From Anas platyrhynchos (taxonomy: Eukaryota > Chordata > Aves > Anseriformes > Anatidae): a stretch of 64,000 nucleotides of DNA. Made by a program: the position numbers and the translations under genes. Position 1 is the stretch's first letter. Each line of letters starts with the position of its first letter. A model generated the notes under the pieces. It was not told the DNA's origin, searched no databases, and saw only the letters and a list, made by a program, of their open reading frames with translations. Positions 14,501-28,417 of the stretch are shown here, piece after piece. Location: assembly GCF_047663525.1 (NCBI RefSeq), contig NC_092589.1:27029001-27093000 (forward strand), given 5' to 3'.

Positions 14501-16762
14501 TAAAAAATGGTTGGGTGAGCTCCCAGTCAGTGGATCAGTTAAGAGCACAGCTCTGTACATACATAACCAGCTCTCTGAGCCTGGAAGAACAAAGAATTAT
14601 TTTCTGTTAGGTCTATTGGTGTTGTGTTGTGTTTTTTTTTTTTAAACCAGCATTTATTGAGCCACTGTTGGCATATTCACAGCCTTGCAGAATATGGATG
14701 TGTCAACTCATCTGGGCACGCGAAGTAGGGGCAGCATGAAAATTAGTAAAGTACTTTACCTAAAAAAAAAAAAATGGGGCAAGTTATAACCCCTGCTGAG
14801 CATGTACTCCGACAGCTAGGCCATTTCCACATCACATAGGCATCTCTGCACAACACTGCAAATGTCCCAAGAGAAGGAACAAGTGAACCTGAAGTTATCC
14901 CCAAAGAAATCCCAGTGCCTCCTCACAGCACAAAGCAACCCATAATTCAGATCAACTTCTGACTCAGCTACTGCGGGTGACGTTCAAGCAGCCTTGCTGT
15001 GGCAGAATATTCTACTGAGCAAACTGTTTACACTAGCCCAGTATTTTGCCATAAAAGTACAGACAATTATTTTTTACAGTGCAATTTTCTTTCAGAAGGT
15101 TCAGAAGGATGGTTCCTCAACTGTTAAGTAAGTTTTAACTCAACCCATTATTTATTTATTTTCATGCAATTGAAGAAAACAAGCTCTATGAACACTGAAA
15201 GAGAGCAGAAGAGGAAGGAAAAAAATAAAAATAACCTCCAACAGATGAACTCCTCCAAATAAATCAAATTATTTGTATTTCAAACTTCCCTTCCTATGTG
15301 AGTCTAAGGAAAGAATAAAAAATACCTCAAATCTAACTTTTGCATTCCCTTCCCCAGTTCGTAGCCTCCTTAATAGATACTATATCCTTTGCTTCTTAAA
15401 GGGTTGTCCTGGCATGCTCTCGAGGCACAGACCTCCTCAACACCACCAATTCCAACAGCCAGACGAGCAAAGACTAAAACATTTATCCACATGTCTCAGT
15501 AATGCTTGTTCCACCAGTGGTCAGTTGTGTGATCACCCAGCTGAAACAAGAACTACCCAGGGACCTATCCACAGCCTTGCATGCAGCACACGCTTCCTAC
15601 AGCTCTTTAAATGCACTAATTATAATGGGATGAGAATTTATTTCCGCATCCATGTCAGTTCAGAGTGCAGCAAGTTGATTTTGAGTCTCAAAAACGTTCC
15701 CAAATAAACTGAACACATCCTACATGCATTTCAGGCAATCTGGACAAAACACTGGCTCAAACCTTCCACGGAGGCTATGACCTGTATCAGTACCAGTGGT
15801 CTTTCAAGTGGTTCTTATCTTAAGAAAAAAAAAAAAAAAAAAGAGTGGTAAATTTGGTAAGTACAAGAGCCTTCTACTGGAAAAATCAAATGATTCTTTC
15901 AGATCCATCTGCCAAGGTCTGTGGTATGGCTTCAGGAAGTACAAAGCCATATAAGTTACCTGCACATCCCGCTCCACCTGCACCAATAGAAATAAATATC
16001 AAGTCCATGTCTTTCTTCAGAAGAAATACGTAACTCTGTGCAATTTTACATGGGTAAGGGGATATAACTAAAATATTAACCTCCCCACAACAGCATTTGT
16101 CTTCCAGACAGAGGAAGTTCTCCATCTAAATGCAAGGAGTTCAGTATTCAAGCTTTGGGCTTGTGAGAGGAGGCTGGGGGTTTTAAAAAGAAACTAGATC
16201 TAACCAACAAAGCAATATCCAAATCAGAGGTGCAAGCTTTTCCAGTCCAACTAACTCTTACTACTTGAAAATCCTTTCAAGAACTTTCCATCGGTGAAAT
16301 ACCTGTAGCAAACCAAGAACGTATACATTAAAAGTAACACAGACGCTAAAAAAAGGAAAATAATTAACCACTTGAAGGCAAGTTTAAAAAGAGAATTATC
16401 AAGTGCTGCATAATTTTGAATAGCTTTAACATCTCTTAGATACAAGCGTGCTACGCAGAAAATAAAAATTCCTTCTTGGTGCTGTACAAACAGTGTATGC
16501 AAGCAGCTAGCATTCAGCGAGGCTACCTTTCAAAAGTCCATGTGCTAAAGAACATTAAGTGCTTGGTTCATACCTTTTATCTCATTTAATTACCCAGAAT
16601 GCCAGAGCTTCTTTGGCTACTCATTGCTGCACCTGTTTCCAAAACATCTTCAGCTGGCTGAGCCTGTGACTAATGGCAGCCATTTCCAGGGAGGGGCTAT
16701 TTAAGGAAAGATCCTGGCTACGATTCCACAAAACTGTCTGACATACCCAGGAACAGAGAGTA

Positions 16763-16763
<1 letters not shown>

Positions 16764-16790
<27 letters not shown>
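16764..16790. repeat. Poly-T tract (about 27 T)
   Basis: Uninterrupted T run within the ARID4B intron. On the minus strand it reads as poly-A, but no retrocopy body or target duplication was recognised next to it. Confidence 0.9.
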
Positions 16791-16794
<4 letters not shown>

Positions 16795-19700
16795 TTGCAC
16801 AGGTGATATCAGACTATATTCACTGCTTTCAAATGTGCTGAAGCTATTCTGTAAAGCCCAGTTATTTATTAAAGTCTTTAAGCCTCTTATACTAAAACCT
16901 TTATTTTTTTTTTAGCCTCTTTTCCAAAAGTAACACTTAGGATTACTGAAGTGAAAGAGAAAAATAGTCTATCCAGGTCTACTGCATCTCAACAATTTTG
17001 CTGTTGTGCTCTGAATTCAAGGGGAGGCATCCCACCAGGTCCCCAGGCCAACGTGGCTTTCTTGCAGTGCCCAACAGTAAAGCACCCATGTGCCTGCCAA
17101 ATCCACGGGTTACGCTGTCAGTGACATACCTCAATGAAACTGGTATTAATTACTTTCACGACCAACAACAAGCAGTGGTGGTGTTTGGTTTTTTTCCCCA
17201 AGCTTAGGAAGATAATGAGTGAGAGAGAAATCCTGAAACACACGGCGCAGAGCCCTGATCTTCCTGCAGTACCGTGGGACTGCTCTGCCCACTCTTGTCT
17301 TTGCTTTCGCAGCAGGAGCACTGCACATCACCGCTGCCAGCAGCGGCACACCTGGCTACGAGGTCTGCAGAGGCCCTTCTGAGCCATCGGCACGTGCCCA
17401 CAGCCTCCTTCGGGTGCTGGGCCGGGAGATGGGTCAGCAGGCACAGCAGCTGCGGGAGGACAAACCGCCAGGTAAAAGGCAAGACGCTGCGCTTCCTGTG
17501 AAACCAAGGAGCTGTCTTGTAAACACAGGGCGTTTGCAGATGGCATTCCGGTATTTCAGTATGTGTTGTTTTTTTTTTTTTCTTCCAGTTTTATTTTGAA
17601 CAAGCAGCATGAGGACATGTAGATACAGCTAAAGCAGTAGGCAGCAAAGACCTGGAACTGTATCCGAAGCCGCGTGGAGTGCAGCACCCGAAGCTTACTG
17701 CCTTTTTTTTTTCTCCTGACATTTCTTTCACAAAACAACAAAAACTGATTTGCTTCCTTAGAAATCCAACTGAGTAAATACACTGCTCACACATAGAGCA
17801 ACTCCATCGGACCAGCTTAAGGATCGTGAAAGATTTTTATGCTGTGTAATAGATGCTATGTTTGATAGTTATTGTCAGGCCGTAATTAAGATTTTATTGC
17901 ACCACTGCAAATATTCAGTTAAGTGCTGTTGCACAACAAGTTTTTCCAGTCAGAAACAGGTAAGATTGTTCTCTATTTTAATGCAAAACTGTACTTAAAA
18001 GTCTACTTACTTCACTGAACTGAAATCAGTGACACTGAAGGGAGACAAACATCTCTGTGTGTGTATATTCCCTAGCAAAAACCAGCCTTCCTCGCATTAA
18101 AAGATGACCGACTAGCACCTGAGCTGCTATCTAGGCACTACTAATGCCACATATATTACCAATGGAGAAAAAACATCTTTCCTCAGGGGATATACATGTA
18201 CCTCTTTTTCATTGATACACTATTATTATGCTGTCATCAAAACAGATTTTTCCTCCCTATACAGAATGTAAAGTAACCCATTCAGGTCACTTGCCTCTAA
18301 AAACCTGAATCACCCCACACCAGTAAGTGTATACATGGAAATATATACACTGCTTTGCCCAAGAAAAGTCAACGTATGCAATCAGTAAGAGATTTATTTT
18401 AATACCATGAAGTTTGTTTAACAGCAATCCATACATTTTGGCCACCATGAGGCAAAGTAAACCAAAATCAGAATATCAGCTCAACAGCCAAAGAATTATC
18501 AACAAATAAAATCTGACTTACTGCAGACAGACATCTAGCGTCCACACTAATACTTTCTGGAAATTAATGTTAAATTATTCCAGGGAACATGGTTAAAACA
18601 ACAGCCCCAACAGCCCATTCCACAATGGATCAAGAATAGACTTCTCACATTCCAGCCCACGTACATAACACTGTCCATCATCAGGCAACATCATCTTTTG
18701 TACTCCGTGATTTTTAGGAATGTAAAAGCTGTCTTAGTAATCTGTAAGTAAAGCAATGAATCCAAATTTAAATGTCTTCTAACCTGTCCAACATAGCAGA
18801 AAATAGGCATGACATTTCCACAGAGAAGACACAAACATCACAAATCTATCCACATCATGTCCTGTAGGTAAATGCACGCAGACTGTCATTATAAAGTTCT
18901 GCAAGAACACCTCAGAATGAGTCTGCATCCACAAAATGGAAATTACTTCAAGTGCAATTTTTTTCTCCCTCTCCATCTCTGTTCCAGACAGCAATGCATT
19001 GGTACATATCATACTCCAATCTTCATACTATAATGTGGTATTACTTATGCCAATATACTTCACCATTTTCTTTGATGCCCAGCTAGCACAACAACCTTAT
19101 GAAGATATAAAAGAGGAAACAAAATTATTGCTGTGTTTTAAAAGCACTTCAATATTTGTGGAAGGAAAAAAAAAAAAAAGAATTATATATTATCTCTTGA
19201 GTTTAGAGATTGAATTTGGGCAACATTGGTTTAATATTACAGCATCATCTATCTTCAATAAGCAGCGCAGCAAAACACATATTCCATTAGAAATTCCTGA
19301 ATTCTGAAATGCAAGTGCAACATCTACTGATTTCCAAAACGTCTCAACCCTTTATTATTTCTCACAGAAAGAGAAGTTATATTAATCCAAGTGTCACAGC
19401 ATTAACAAAGATTAAGCTAATGTTCTTTCACTGACACACTCACACAAGATACTGCGAGGTCTATCTTCCACCATTATAAATTAATTTAAAGTATTCTTTG
19501 TGACCTGAGAAGCACGTATGCTACATTTATCTTTAAGAAAACAGGAAGCGGACTATTTTAAATACACAAATAAGGGATTTAGCACTAACAGCCTCCTGAT
19601 GAGAGGATAACTGGAAATCTAAAGGAAAAAAAGATCACCGTGGATCAGGTTGCCCTGCCACAAACTGAAACATTTTTTTCAGATCAGAAGAGAATGTGAA

Positions 19701-22700
19701 AAACAAACAAGCAAGATCACTCCCTATTATGTTATTTATCACCAGCTGAAAGCTCCTATCGGACACATTTGGACCAGAATTTTTCTGACGTCAGATTACT
19801 TTTCGCTGCCCTCAGAAGGACCAGCGTAAACAATGGACAGTTAAGTGTCGGAAGGGTGTCTAAGAGGGAAGGGGGAAGGATCTGAGACAAAAGCTCAGGG
19901 AGAACCTCAGTTCTTCAAAAAATAAAATACTAAATGTCCATATTTTTGCATCAAGTTTCTGGTAATAAGCAGAAGGTGTCATATGCCTTACTTACTCCTA
20001 CCATCTCCCACTGGCGTAACTCCTGACCATCACTGAGTCTCCACTAACCCACCACAAATATATCTGCCTTCTTAACACTGAAAGAATCAAAACCCTGACT
20101 TTCATTCTCTCATCAAAGTAAGACTCGTATAATTTCTCCTCAAATTATTGTTTCTGACTGTTTTTATTTGGAATAAGAGTAGTACAACTTTCCCTCCGCA
20201 GATAAAAATACCTATTGTCAGGATGTATTAACATAGATGCTAGTTTCCTGAAGATTGTCACCTTTACAGGATAGGAATTTAATATTTTTGAATTTTGTTC
20301 TGCAGGAAATCATATAAATTATATACCAACTCTTCCTCCAGTTTGGGGGAAAAAAAAAAAAAAAAAACCAACCACTTTAATTAATGATATTTTTTCCAAG
20401 CACTGAATAAGAACTTTTAATGGAGGAGGGAGAAACAGACATGACAGGGGAAGTAAAGCTTAAGATGGCTTCCTCAAAAAAAAACTTAAAATATTTTCTT
20501 TTTCTGTGTCTAATTCTAACTCAAAACCTCCCCGTCATCTGAACTTGACATCAAGTGTTTATCATAGCAAAATTAAGTTTTGTTCATCACCTTCAAAGCA
20601 CATCACCAATTCCATTTAGTCTTTTAAACTGAACACCTTCTAGAAAACACGGACTTTAACCTCTGGAAAAGCGCACTGTTCGAGCTAGTAAGCAAGCCTA
20701 GAGAAACCTCTATGACAATTTCACATATAGACAATTTACAAAACATTTAGCCTCGTGACTACAAACTGCTAACTTGGCAGATGGATGGGGAAGAAGGTGT
20801 GTTCACAAGCAGTTTAAGCCACTCCAAATCAGTCTGGGTGCACTTCTGCTTTCCTCTCCCTCCTTCCTCTGTCCAAATGTTAGGGAACAGACAGGCCATG
20901 CTGCTGTAGCTGAGGAGTGTATACACTTGATTGTTAATTTCAGTTTGATTCTGTCTACCTCAGGACCACACAAATGGTGCTGGCACAAAGAGAAGCAAGA
21001 ATCAACAGTCAGGAGTGGAAGAGGAAGACAAGACTGTACTCCTTCACTGACTGTACAAGCTTAATTTGGCAAACTGCTTATGAAAACAAAAACTTCGGGG
21101 TAGGTTGTTAGAGGACTAAGCAACGGATTCAACAAGGAGAAAAAGCCCAGGCTCGCTCTGCTGCCTGAGAACCCCGAGTGTTATTCACCAGTTAGTCCAG
21201 CCGGTGTGATCTGCTCGACAACAGAGGTGTAGAGCGCTGGTACGTCTGCGTCACAGTTAGCTTAAATCACGACCACTGAGCGCTCTCTCTAAAGAGCATG
21301 CTACTCAGGGTGGTCTGCACAAGTCACCACAAAGGCTACGTCATTTGGGAGTTCTGGATGCCTAGAGGTCTCGTAAGAGAAGCCTGAACGGTACTCCCCA
21401 CGGGGTCAGGGAAACCCACAGCAGGGCTCCGTATGCAGCTGTGGTTAATGTATTCGAAATCGGGAGCCCGCTGGTGCACGGTGGTCGCACGTAACGCAGG
21501 CTGGTGGCGTCAGCCCTCGCTCTCCACAGGTAATTCAGCAACACCCTCCACCACCCTGCCTTGACAGTCTCCCAGCTGCCTTTCCAGAGCTTGCCTACAA
21601 ACACTTCTTGCTAAACAGGTCAAGACTGCTTTACACGCTGGCCTCCAAGCTAAAAAAAAAAAAAAAAAAAAAAAAGCACACAATACACACAATAGCTCTT
21701 TCTTCAATTTCTTCCCTGCTTCAAACTATTATTCAGAAGGAAAATAGCCATCTTGTCAAGGATAGAATATCAAAGTAGCTTGCAGTCTTCTCCATACTGG
21801 GATCCCTTGAAAAATCCTCTCATTAACCAATTATACATATATATATGATTTTACATCAAAAACCTATTAAATAATTGTTCTAAGACGTTTTTAATCACTA
21901 AATATTTACTTTATGCATAGGGCTAAACAGGTTTCCTCATTTCCCTGGAGGCCTGTTGAAACCTCCTAAAAGTCTTTACAAATCCATTGCACAGGCTAAT
22001 ATCCAGAGAGCAGTAGCAACCACAGTAACTGGACAGCCCTGGAAGTGCTAAATAGGAAAGGCAGAAGAGAAATATTTTTTACTGAAGCGTATCACTAAAA
22101 AGCAAGCAGCAGTACAAACCCCAGCTCACTAACATTTCCCAGCTGTGACCTGAATCATACTTCAGACAGGAGCAGATCGAGATCCGTACTTACTCAGATT
22201 TGTGCACTTTTGTAAAAATAACTGAAAGGCCAATTATAGTAACTACAACTGCAGAGAAACCACTGCTGCATTTCACAATGGGTTAACCACTTCCAAGTAC
22301 GTCCAGAACTGATAAACAATCTAGCATTTGGACGGCTCTGTATCACACTAGGGTGCCAAGGAAATTTAGACTCTGTATCTTCCCATAAAATCTACGTTAC
22401 CTTTTCCAAATGAGATCTCAAACGCTCCGTATTTTTTATTTTTCAGCCTATTATAAAACCATTTATTTCTAAGAAAAGAAAAAAAAATGGTATGTATCTG
22501 TAGGATTTGAACAAACAATCGTAGCCAGTTTGCAGCAGTGGTATGCATCACGTCCACCTTTCTGGAATTTATCCCTTTTTCAGGTTACATGACCAGTGAA
22601 ACATTCAGACCAAGTATTTGTATTTGACAGTGCTTGGAAGGCATCATACATCAAAAAGATTGCATTTTGTTTTGAAAGACCTCTCAACTACAACGCAGAA

Positions 22701-25700
22701 TTTCTTAAAAAATACATACCATGTGTATCGCAGCATACTGCTGCACTAGATGTGTACAACACTGAATAAGCGTCCTAAAATGTCTAGCGGAGATCTGCAT
22801 ATTCATTATTCTGTCTGCTAACATTTTTCTTAGACAGCATCCTGATGCAGTAGTTACACTGCTATGCGACTGTTGATCCAAAAACCCTTCACCAAGTTGG
22901 AAGACAGTAATACAAGCTAATCAACTTCTCCCATTGCCATAGTTTATTACAACTTTGGTCTTCTCGGTCTAACGGCCTTCTTTCCCACCAGGTAGTCTAA
23001 TTAACTTTGGAGTCCTTATCAACACATTCAACTACCAAACAGACACACGCTAAACACGCAGATTTGAATTCCAGACTTCCATGTTGTTCAGCCACTGTAA
23101 AATATACTAAGATTAGCATTTCAAAAGTGCAAATATCCAATTTCAAAATAGCTTAGATTATTCCAACATGACTTGTAATTGCTTGGTGCAAGTGGTGTTT
23201 GCTTTCCTTTCTACATAATTATGCAAGCATGAGGAAGTCAATAACTGCCTCTGATCACTTGTTCAAACTGGAACATCAGGACAGAATTTAAGATCATTTT
23301 TCATCGTGCAAAAACAAACGACAGGGGAAAACCACCTCTTCAGACTTACCTGTTTTCCTCCCTCCAACACAAGAACTACTCTAATGGTACTGACTCCTCC
23401 CTCTGTAAGTGCCCTTTTCTGAGGAAATTCAAATAGTTAACCAGAAAGTGAAAGGTCACCACCTTCCATGACTAGTTTCCAGCCTGCATAAAAACAACAG
23501 GACTTTCAGCTGACTCACACTCCAAGTTGGAAATTAAAGACTGAAAAATGTACTAGATACATTGCTTTTGTCCTCCCTCTGCCATACTGGCAGAGAACAA
23601 GAGCAGCAGTCCGACTGGCTTTAAGTGAAAGTGGTTACAGCATCAGTGTGCAGCAATGATCTCCACATAGCGCTAGAGAGGTCACTTGGAATACCACTGT
23701 AATGTAAATTCGTAATGAACTAAAAACAAACAAGAAAACACACCACAAACTGTACACAGGGCTTCCTTCATTTATCAGCATGACAAATGCACTCAGAAAC
23801 ACCTAGAGCTACAACACAGAAATATCTACCATCACTAGTATTTCGTACTTTGAAGACTGAAAAACATTAACGCGCAAATAACTTAAAAACATTAAGCCCT
23901 CATTCCAGATCACTTTATTTACAGTGTATTGCTCTAGCTTCTGTGACGTTCACTATTTTTATTGCCAGTCAGCAGTGAACTTTTTGACTACAGTGAGTAC
24001 ACTGCCTTCAACCACATATTTAAATTTCAAGCAAATGCTGTAGTAGATATTAAAAAATCTCATGAACATTTAGTGTTAAGTACACATGATGATCGAAACT
24101 GAGTTTGTATGTGTTTCTTTCTTGAAAAGCAAGGACTCTGCTTTCCTGGAATTTATTTCCTGACTTCAGGAAAAAAAAAATAATTAAAAACAAACCATAA
24201 TAATGTTTTTATATGCACTTTGCAATCTACTTAGTAGGTAGTAATTTGATGGCACGCAATTAGTTTTTAAATAATCAAAAGGATTCTGCAAGCTTCCAAA
24301 GCACACAGAACGCAAAAGGACATTATGCAGAAGGTACCCAAGTTTAACAAGAAAAAAAAATCAACATATGAGTCGTCCTAGCTGTTATCTACACAAGTAT
24401 ATTAATGACTATCAGAGGTACTTCAACGCAAGAAAAGGCCAGATTTAGAAGAGCATCACAATAACATGCATGATTTTCCCAAGATTTGTTTACTCCTTGT
24501 AAGATATACTTCAAGATATTTTAAGACTGTCTCCAAATGGTCTTTGCAGTCCACGGAAGGCCTGCGTAATAGGCTAAAGTTACTAATTTATACGAGGGAC
24601 TTTATCGACTTGAATTAAGTTGGCTTACTGTGGGGAGAACAATTATGCTGGCGGCTTTGGAGGTGGCAATGGCTTAGCAGGCAGCGCCCCTCTGCTGTCT
24701 CAGAGGGTTCCAAAAGGCGAGATGACGAGTGACTTACAGCTTTCCATCAGTACGACTTGGCACTCTTCCTAAATATACCTCGCTGTGTTTTACAAAGCAT
24801 GATAAACATTCTATCTATAGCACACAGATTGAAAAAATGAGTCAGTAAAGCTACATGAGGTGTTCAAGTTCACCCACAGAGACAAAGACGCAGAGAAGGA
24901 GCCCAGTTCTAACGCTTTGTGTGCTGGGACACACCACCCTCAGCACCCGAAAGAACAACGAGGCACCAACTGAAACCGGGGCCTCGGTCATACAGTCTGC
25001 AGCCAACAGACTCCAACTAAAACCAGGCCTTAAAGCACTAAATTCTCTGTGTGCTGAAGTGTCCTTGAGGAATACTCTTCCAATAACTTTAAAAAAAAAA
25101 AAAGGCACCCAAAAGCACAGCCATATTTAAACAGTATCTCGATCCAATACAGTCAATGCTACTTTGTGCGATACCAACAGAAAGCCACTAATTTTCCTAA
25201 GCATTCTCCCTTGCTGCTTCTTATTGGACTAACTTGTATCCTTGCAGGCTTAGCAAATTAATTGCAAATTTAAGCCAGGCAGAAAGTCATGCTGAACTGT
25301 ATTATTCCCAAAATCTTAAAAAATGGTATTGGAAAGACGGTTGAACCTTAGAAATCTCTTCTGAGCTAGATGCCATTAAAAGTTTCATCGTAACAAGTAA
25401 ATACAGTTTCCATGTAATGAATTACAGATTAACCCCAGTTAACAGTACAAGGCACAGTAAATAAAGTACTTGGAGCTATCTCAAGCATACATAAATGTAA
25501 TGCTACACACAAATTACAAAAATTGTGGACTTAAAATCAGCATATGAACACCCTGGCAGAAGTCGTCCAGATTTTAAAAATAAATAAAAATGCAGCAACA
25601 GCAGAAATCTTACAGAAGGATAAGTACACTGGGGACTTTTTTTCCCCTTAAATATGACTGTATTAACAGGTTTCTGCATGTTACTTAAAATTTGAGCATT

Positions 25701-27025
25701 TGCTACACACTCAATTCAGCCTGAAGTGGGGCGCTATCACTATCTCACAGAACACTTTGTATTCCCACTTACGATCCGACCTCCTCATCCTCCCATCCAT
25801 CTATCCACACTTACACGGCTCTATAACCGGAGTATCGGAGCCTAATCTCTATGGTAACTGTATGATTTGTTTACATGGAAAAAAGAATATTAGAAATGTA
25901 TGCAAATTTAGCTGTCATTTAAATAAGTGTTTTTCCTTCTGAGGTTTAAAAAAAAAAAAAAAAAAGCTCTCTAGCTCTCTATACTGCCTCCTATTTCTCT
26001 TGCTTCCATCTCCTACAACCCCAGCAGGCAATGAGCCACATTTGGAAAGCTCCGTATCACACTACATCGACAGCCTGTTGTTGCAAATTCATATAGTTTA
26101 CTTTTAATGAGGAAGAGATGTGCAGTATTTTAGATCTTAATGCTTATTTAAGAGAAAGCATAGAGAGCAATTAAAACTTGATTTTTTAAAAGATACTGTC
26201 ATTAAGTCACGAAAGGGGAAGAAAAAAAACAACACACATGCTGAACCTTTAAGAGCTCTACAGAAAGACTTAGCTTGCTGCTCAGCAACTCCGATCCATC
26301 TAGAAATTAAAACGATCCGTATCATTTGCCATTTCCAGCTGTAAATACAGCTTTTAGGACATATTTTACATAAGACTCGCTGACAGACAGTAGCGTAACT
26401 CTAACAGTGCAAGCCCCCGTATGCAGACTGCTCTTTTATATTAAAAATACCGATGAGATGATGCATCTCAGGCTTGCAACAATTGCTTTCGATAGGGTTC
26501 ATATTTTGAAGGTTTACCGCAGCCCAGACCCAGAGCTGAATTACAGATCCTGGGAGGGGGGGGGGCACAGCGACACAAACAGCAGCTCAGGTGAGCCATC
26601 CTCAGCAAAACGACAAAAAGGCCGGCTATTTCCTAACTATTTTGGGGTACGCAGGTCCATTTTGGCACAGAGCAGATCACGCTATGGGGCTGACACGCTT
26701 TGTTTCCTGTAGCACTTGCCCGACGCAGGAAAAAGAAGGAGACGGGAGAGGAGAAGGGCTCGGGGAAAAAACGAGCTGCGACGATGGCTGTGGGCACCGC
26801 AAGGGACACCCGGACAGGGCACGAAACCTCCCTGCGCCTCCCCGAGCCCCTCCGGAGCCCGGCGGCCAAACTCTGGCGACTTTTCCCGAGCTGCAGCCAG
26901 GCAGCCATGTCCTCCTCCATGGGGGGGGCACCCCGGGACGGAGCGGGCGGACAGACAGACGGACATTTCCCCACGGCCATTCCCTCACGGGGCCGTCCCC
27001 CACGGCCGTTTCCCTCACGCCTTAC

Positions 27026-27088
27026 CTTCATGATGAGCTCAGGCTGCGGTAAAAAGCCTCGGCGGGGGCTGCGCGGCCGAGGCCGGAC
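27026..27088 (-). CDS. ARID4B: ARID4B exon 2: start codon and first two codons
   Basis: On the minus strand the sequence ATTCCAG (acceptor, ending at 27089) is followed by a 63-base exon that ends CATC-ATG-AAG and then GTAAG (donor, 27025-27021). The start codon is 27031-27029 and only Met-Lys is encoded before the intron. ARID4A and ARID4B proteins both begin Met-Lys-Ala, so this fits a start exon that splices after codon 2. The assignment to ARID4B rather than ARID4A rests on the neighbouring divergent GGPS1 and on TBCE downstream, the conserved vertebrate order. ARID4B (RBBP1-like) is a nuclear Tudor/chromo-barrel/ARID protein of the SIN3-HDAC co-repressor complex; none of those domains lies in this window. 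A much longer open frame overlapping it on the same strand ends at this ATG in another phase and is considered spurious. Confidence 0.72.
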
Positions 27089-28061
27089 CTGGAATTTAAA
27101 ACAAAGCGCTGAGGCACCGGGCGGGGGAGGGGCGGCGGGGCCGCCTCAGGGGGCTCGGGGGGCCGCGGGGGGGAGGCTGAGGGAGGGCGGGGGGCGCCTC
27201 CCCGAGCCCCCCCCGCCCCCTCCCCGAGCCCTGGTGCTGCCGCTGCCCCGCTCCCCCCCGCGCCCCTCCCCGGCCGCTGCCTCGCCGCCGCTGACGCCAT
27301 TTCTGTCAGAGGAGGAGAAACTTGCCACAACAACAACCCGCCGCACGGCGCCGGGGGGGGGGGGGAAACGGGGGGATAAAGCACGGCCTCGGGGCCGCCC
27401 CCCGCGGGGCTGCAGCCCCCTGCCCGCCCGCTGCCGGGAGGGGAAGGAGGGGATGGGGGGGGTATAAGGGGGGGGGGGGGTGAGCTCAGCGCCGGGACCC
27501 CCGCACTTGGCGGCTGGGGGAGAGGAGGAGGAGGGGAGGGAGGGGAGGGAGGCCCTGCCTCCATTGTACGAGGAAGAGTGCGGGCAGCAGGATGGGGGGG
27601 GACATGGGGGGGGGGGGTGTGCAGCCGCTTTTGTACGGGGCTGCGGCTCCGGATCGCGGCGGCTCCGGATCGCGGCGGCTCCTCCCCCCCCCCCCCCCCC
27701 TCCTCTCCCTCTCCCTCTCCGTGCCCCCCCTCCCCAAATACAAGCAAAGCGCTGACTCCGCGGCCGGAGTTTCGGCAGCAACAGCCGCAACTCCGCGGCC
27801 GTCTGGGGGCCGGGCGGGGGGGGGGGGAGAAAAGGAAGAAGAAGAAAAGAAGGGAGCGGAGCGGAGCGGGGCGGGAGGGACGGGGGGGGGGGACACGGAC
27901 ACAAGCAGGCGGCTGCCGATCGCCCTCGCCCCGCCGCCGAGTCCCGCCGCAGCCGCGCTGCGAGCGCAGAAAAACAACCGCCTCCCCCCCCTCACGCACA
28001 CACCCCCCCCCTGCCGCCCGCCGTGGGGCCCGGGGCTCGCCCCCCGCCCGCCCGCCGGTAC

Positions 28062-28376
28062 CTTTGTTCCGCGGCGCCCGCCCGCGACTCCCCCGACCCG
28101 CGGCGGGGGGGAGGGAAGGGAACGGGGCGAAGCCGCCTCCTCCTCCTCCTCCTCCTCCTCCTGCTGCTGCTGCTGCTGCCGCCGCCCGCGGCTCCGTCTC
28201 CCCGTCGGGCGCCCTCGGCCCCCGCTCCGCCAACGGCTGGGGCTGTGCTCGCGCGGCGGGGCCGCCCCGTGCCGCCCGCACCCGGGCGCGGACGCGGAGC
28301 CGGCGGCGCTGAGCGCTGCGCTCCCCCTGCCTCGCTCCCCCTCCCCCTCCCGCACCGACCGCCCGACTGACTGACG
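28062..28376 (-). other. ARID4B: ARID4B noncoding exon 1 (5' UTR), 5' edge uncertain
   Basis: The minus strand has a good donor, AACAAAG|GTACCG, with the last exon base at 28062. Joining this to the acceptor at 27089 removes an intron of about 973 bases and places GC-rich 5' UTR in front of the exon 2 start codon. The upstream edge is set only by the end of the repeat-rich leader and by the CCAAT/CRE elements further up, so the transcription start could be anywhere from about 28300 to 28450. The exon contains the AGG/AGC/GGC triplet run listed separately. Confidence 0.5.
28136..28186 (-). repeat. Compound trinucleotide repeat in ARID4B 5' UTR
   Basis: The plus strand reads (CCT)9 (GCT)5 (GCC)3, which is (GGC)3 (AGC)5 (AGG)9 in the ARID4B transcript sense. 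The 51-base run has no interruptions and is probably length-variable. Confidence 0.85.
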
Positions 28377-28417
28377 GCCGGGCGGGCCGGGCCACGCCCC
28401 TCTCCCCGCCTACCTCC

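Larger units (their letters stand above)
1..27025 (-). other. ARID4B: ARID4B intron following the start-codon exon (partial)
   Basis: AT-rich sequence with no recognisable coding exon on either strand. The splice donor of the start-codon exon is at 27025 on the minus strand, so this is inferred to be the next ARID4B intron, continuing past position 1. I looked on the minus strand for the conserved next exon (the segment after Met-Lys in the ARID4 family) and did not see it. Short open frames here lack splice context and similarity to any family I know. Recognisable contents are listed separately: a CpG-rich island, an old CR1 copy, microsatellites and homopolymer runs (for example A runs near 3608-3626, 15825-15842, 20350-20367, 21652-21675 and 25949-25965, and a T run at 16764-16790). 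Confidence 0.7.

Noticed and set aside
16251..16502. Minus-strand 83-codon frame with a hydrophobic membrane-like stretch
   Set aside because: Hydrophobic runs are typical of AT-rich noncoding DNA. No promoter, splice or family support.
17274..17599. Exon-like segment with acceptor TTTCGCAG and donor CCAG|GTAAAA, including a frame with GREMGQQAQQLREDKPPGK
   Set aside because: Several frames are open on both strands in a locally GC-rich patch, there is no partner exon in phase nearby, and the peptide matches no family I know.
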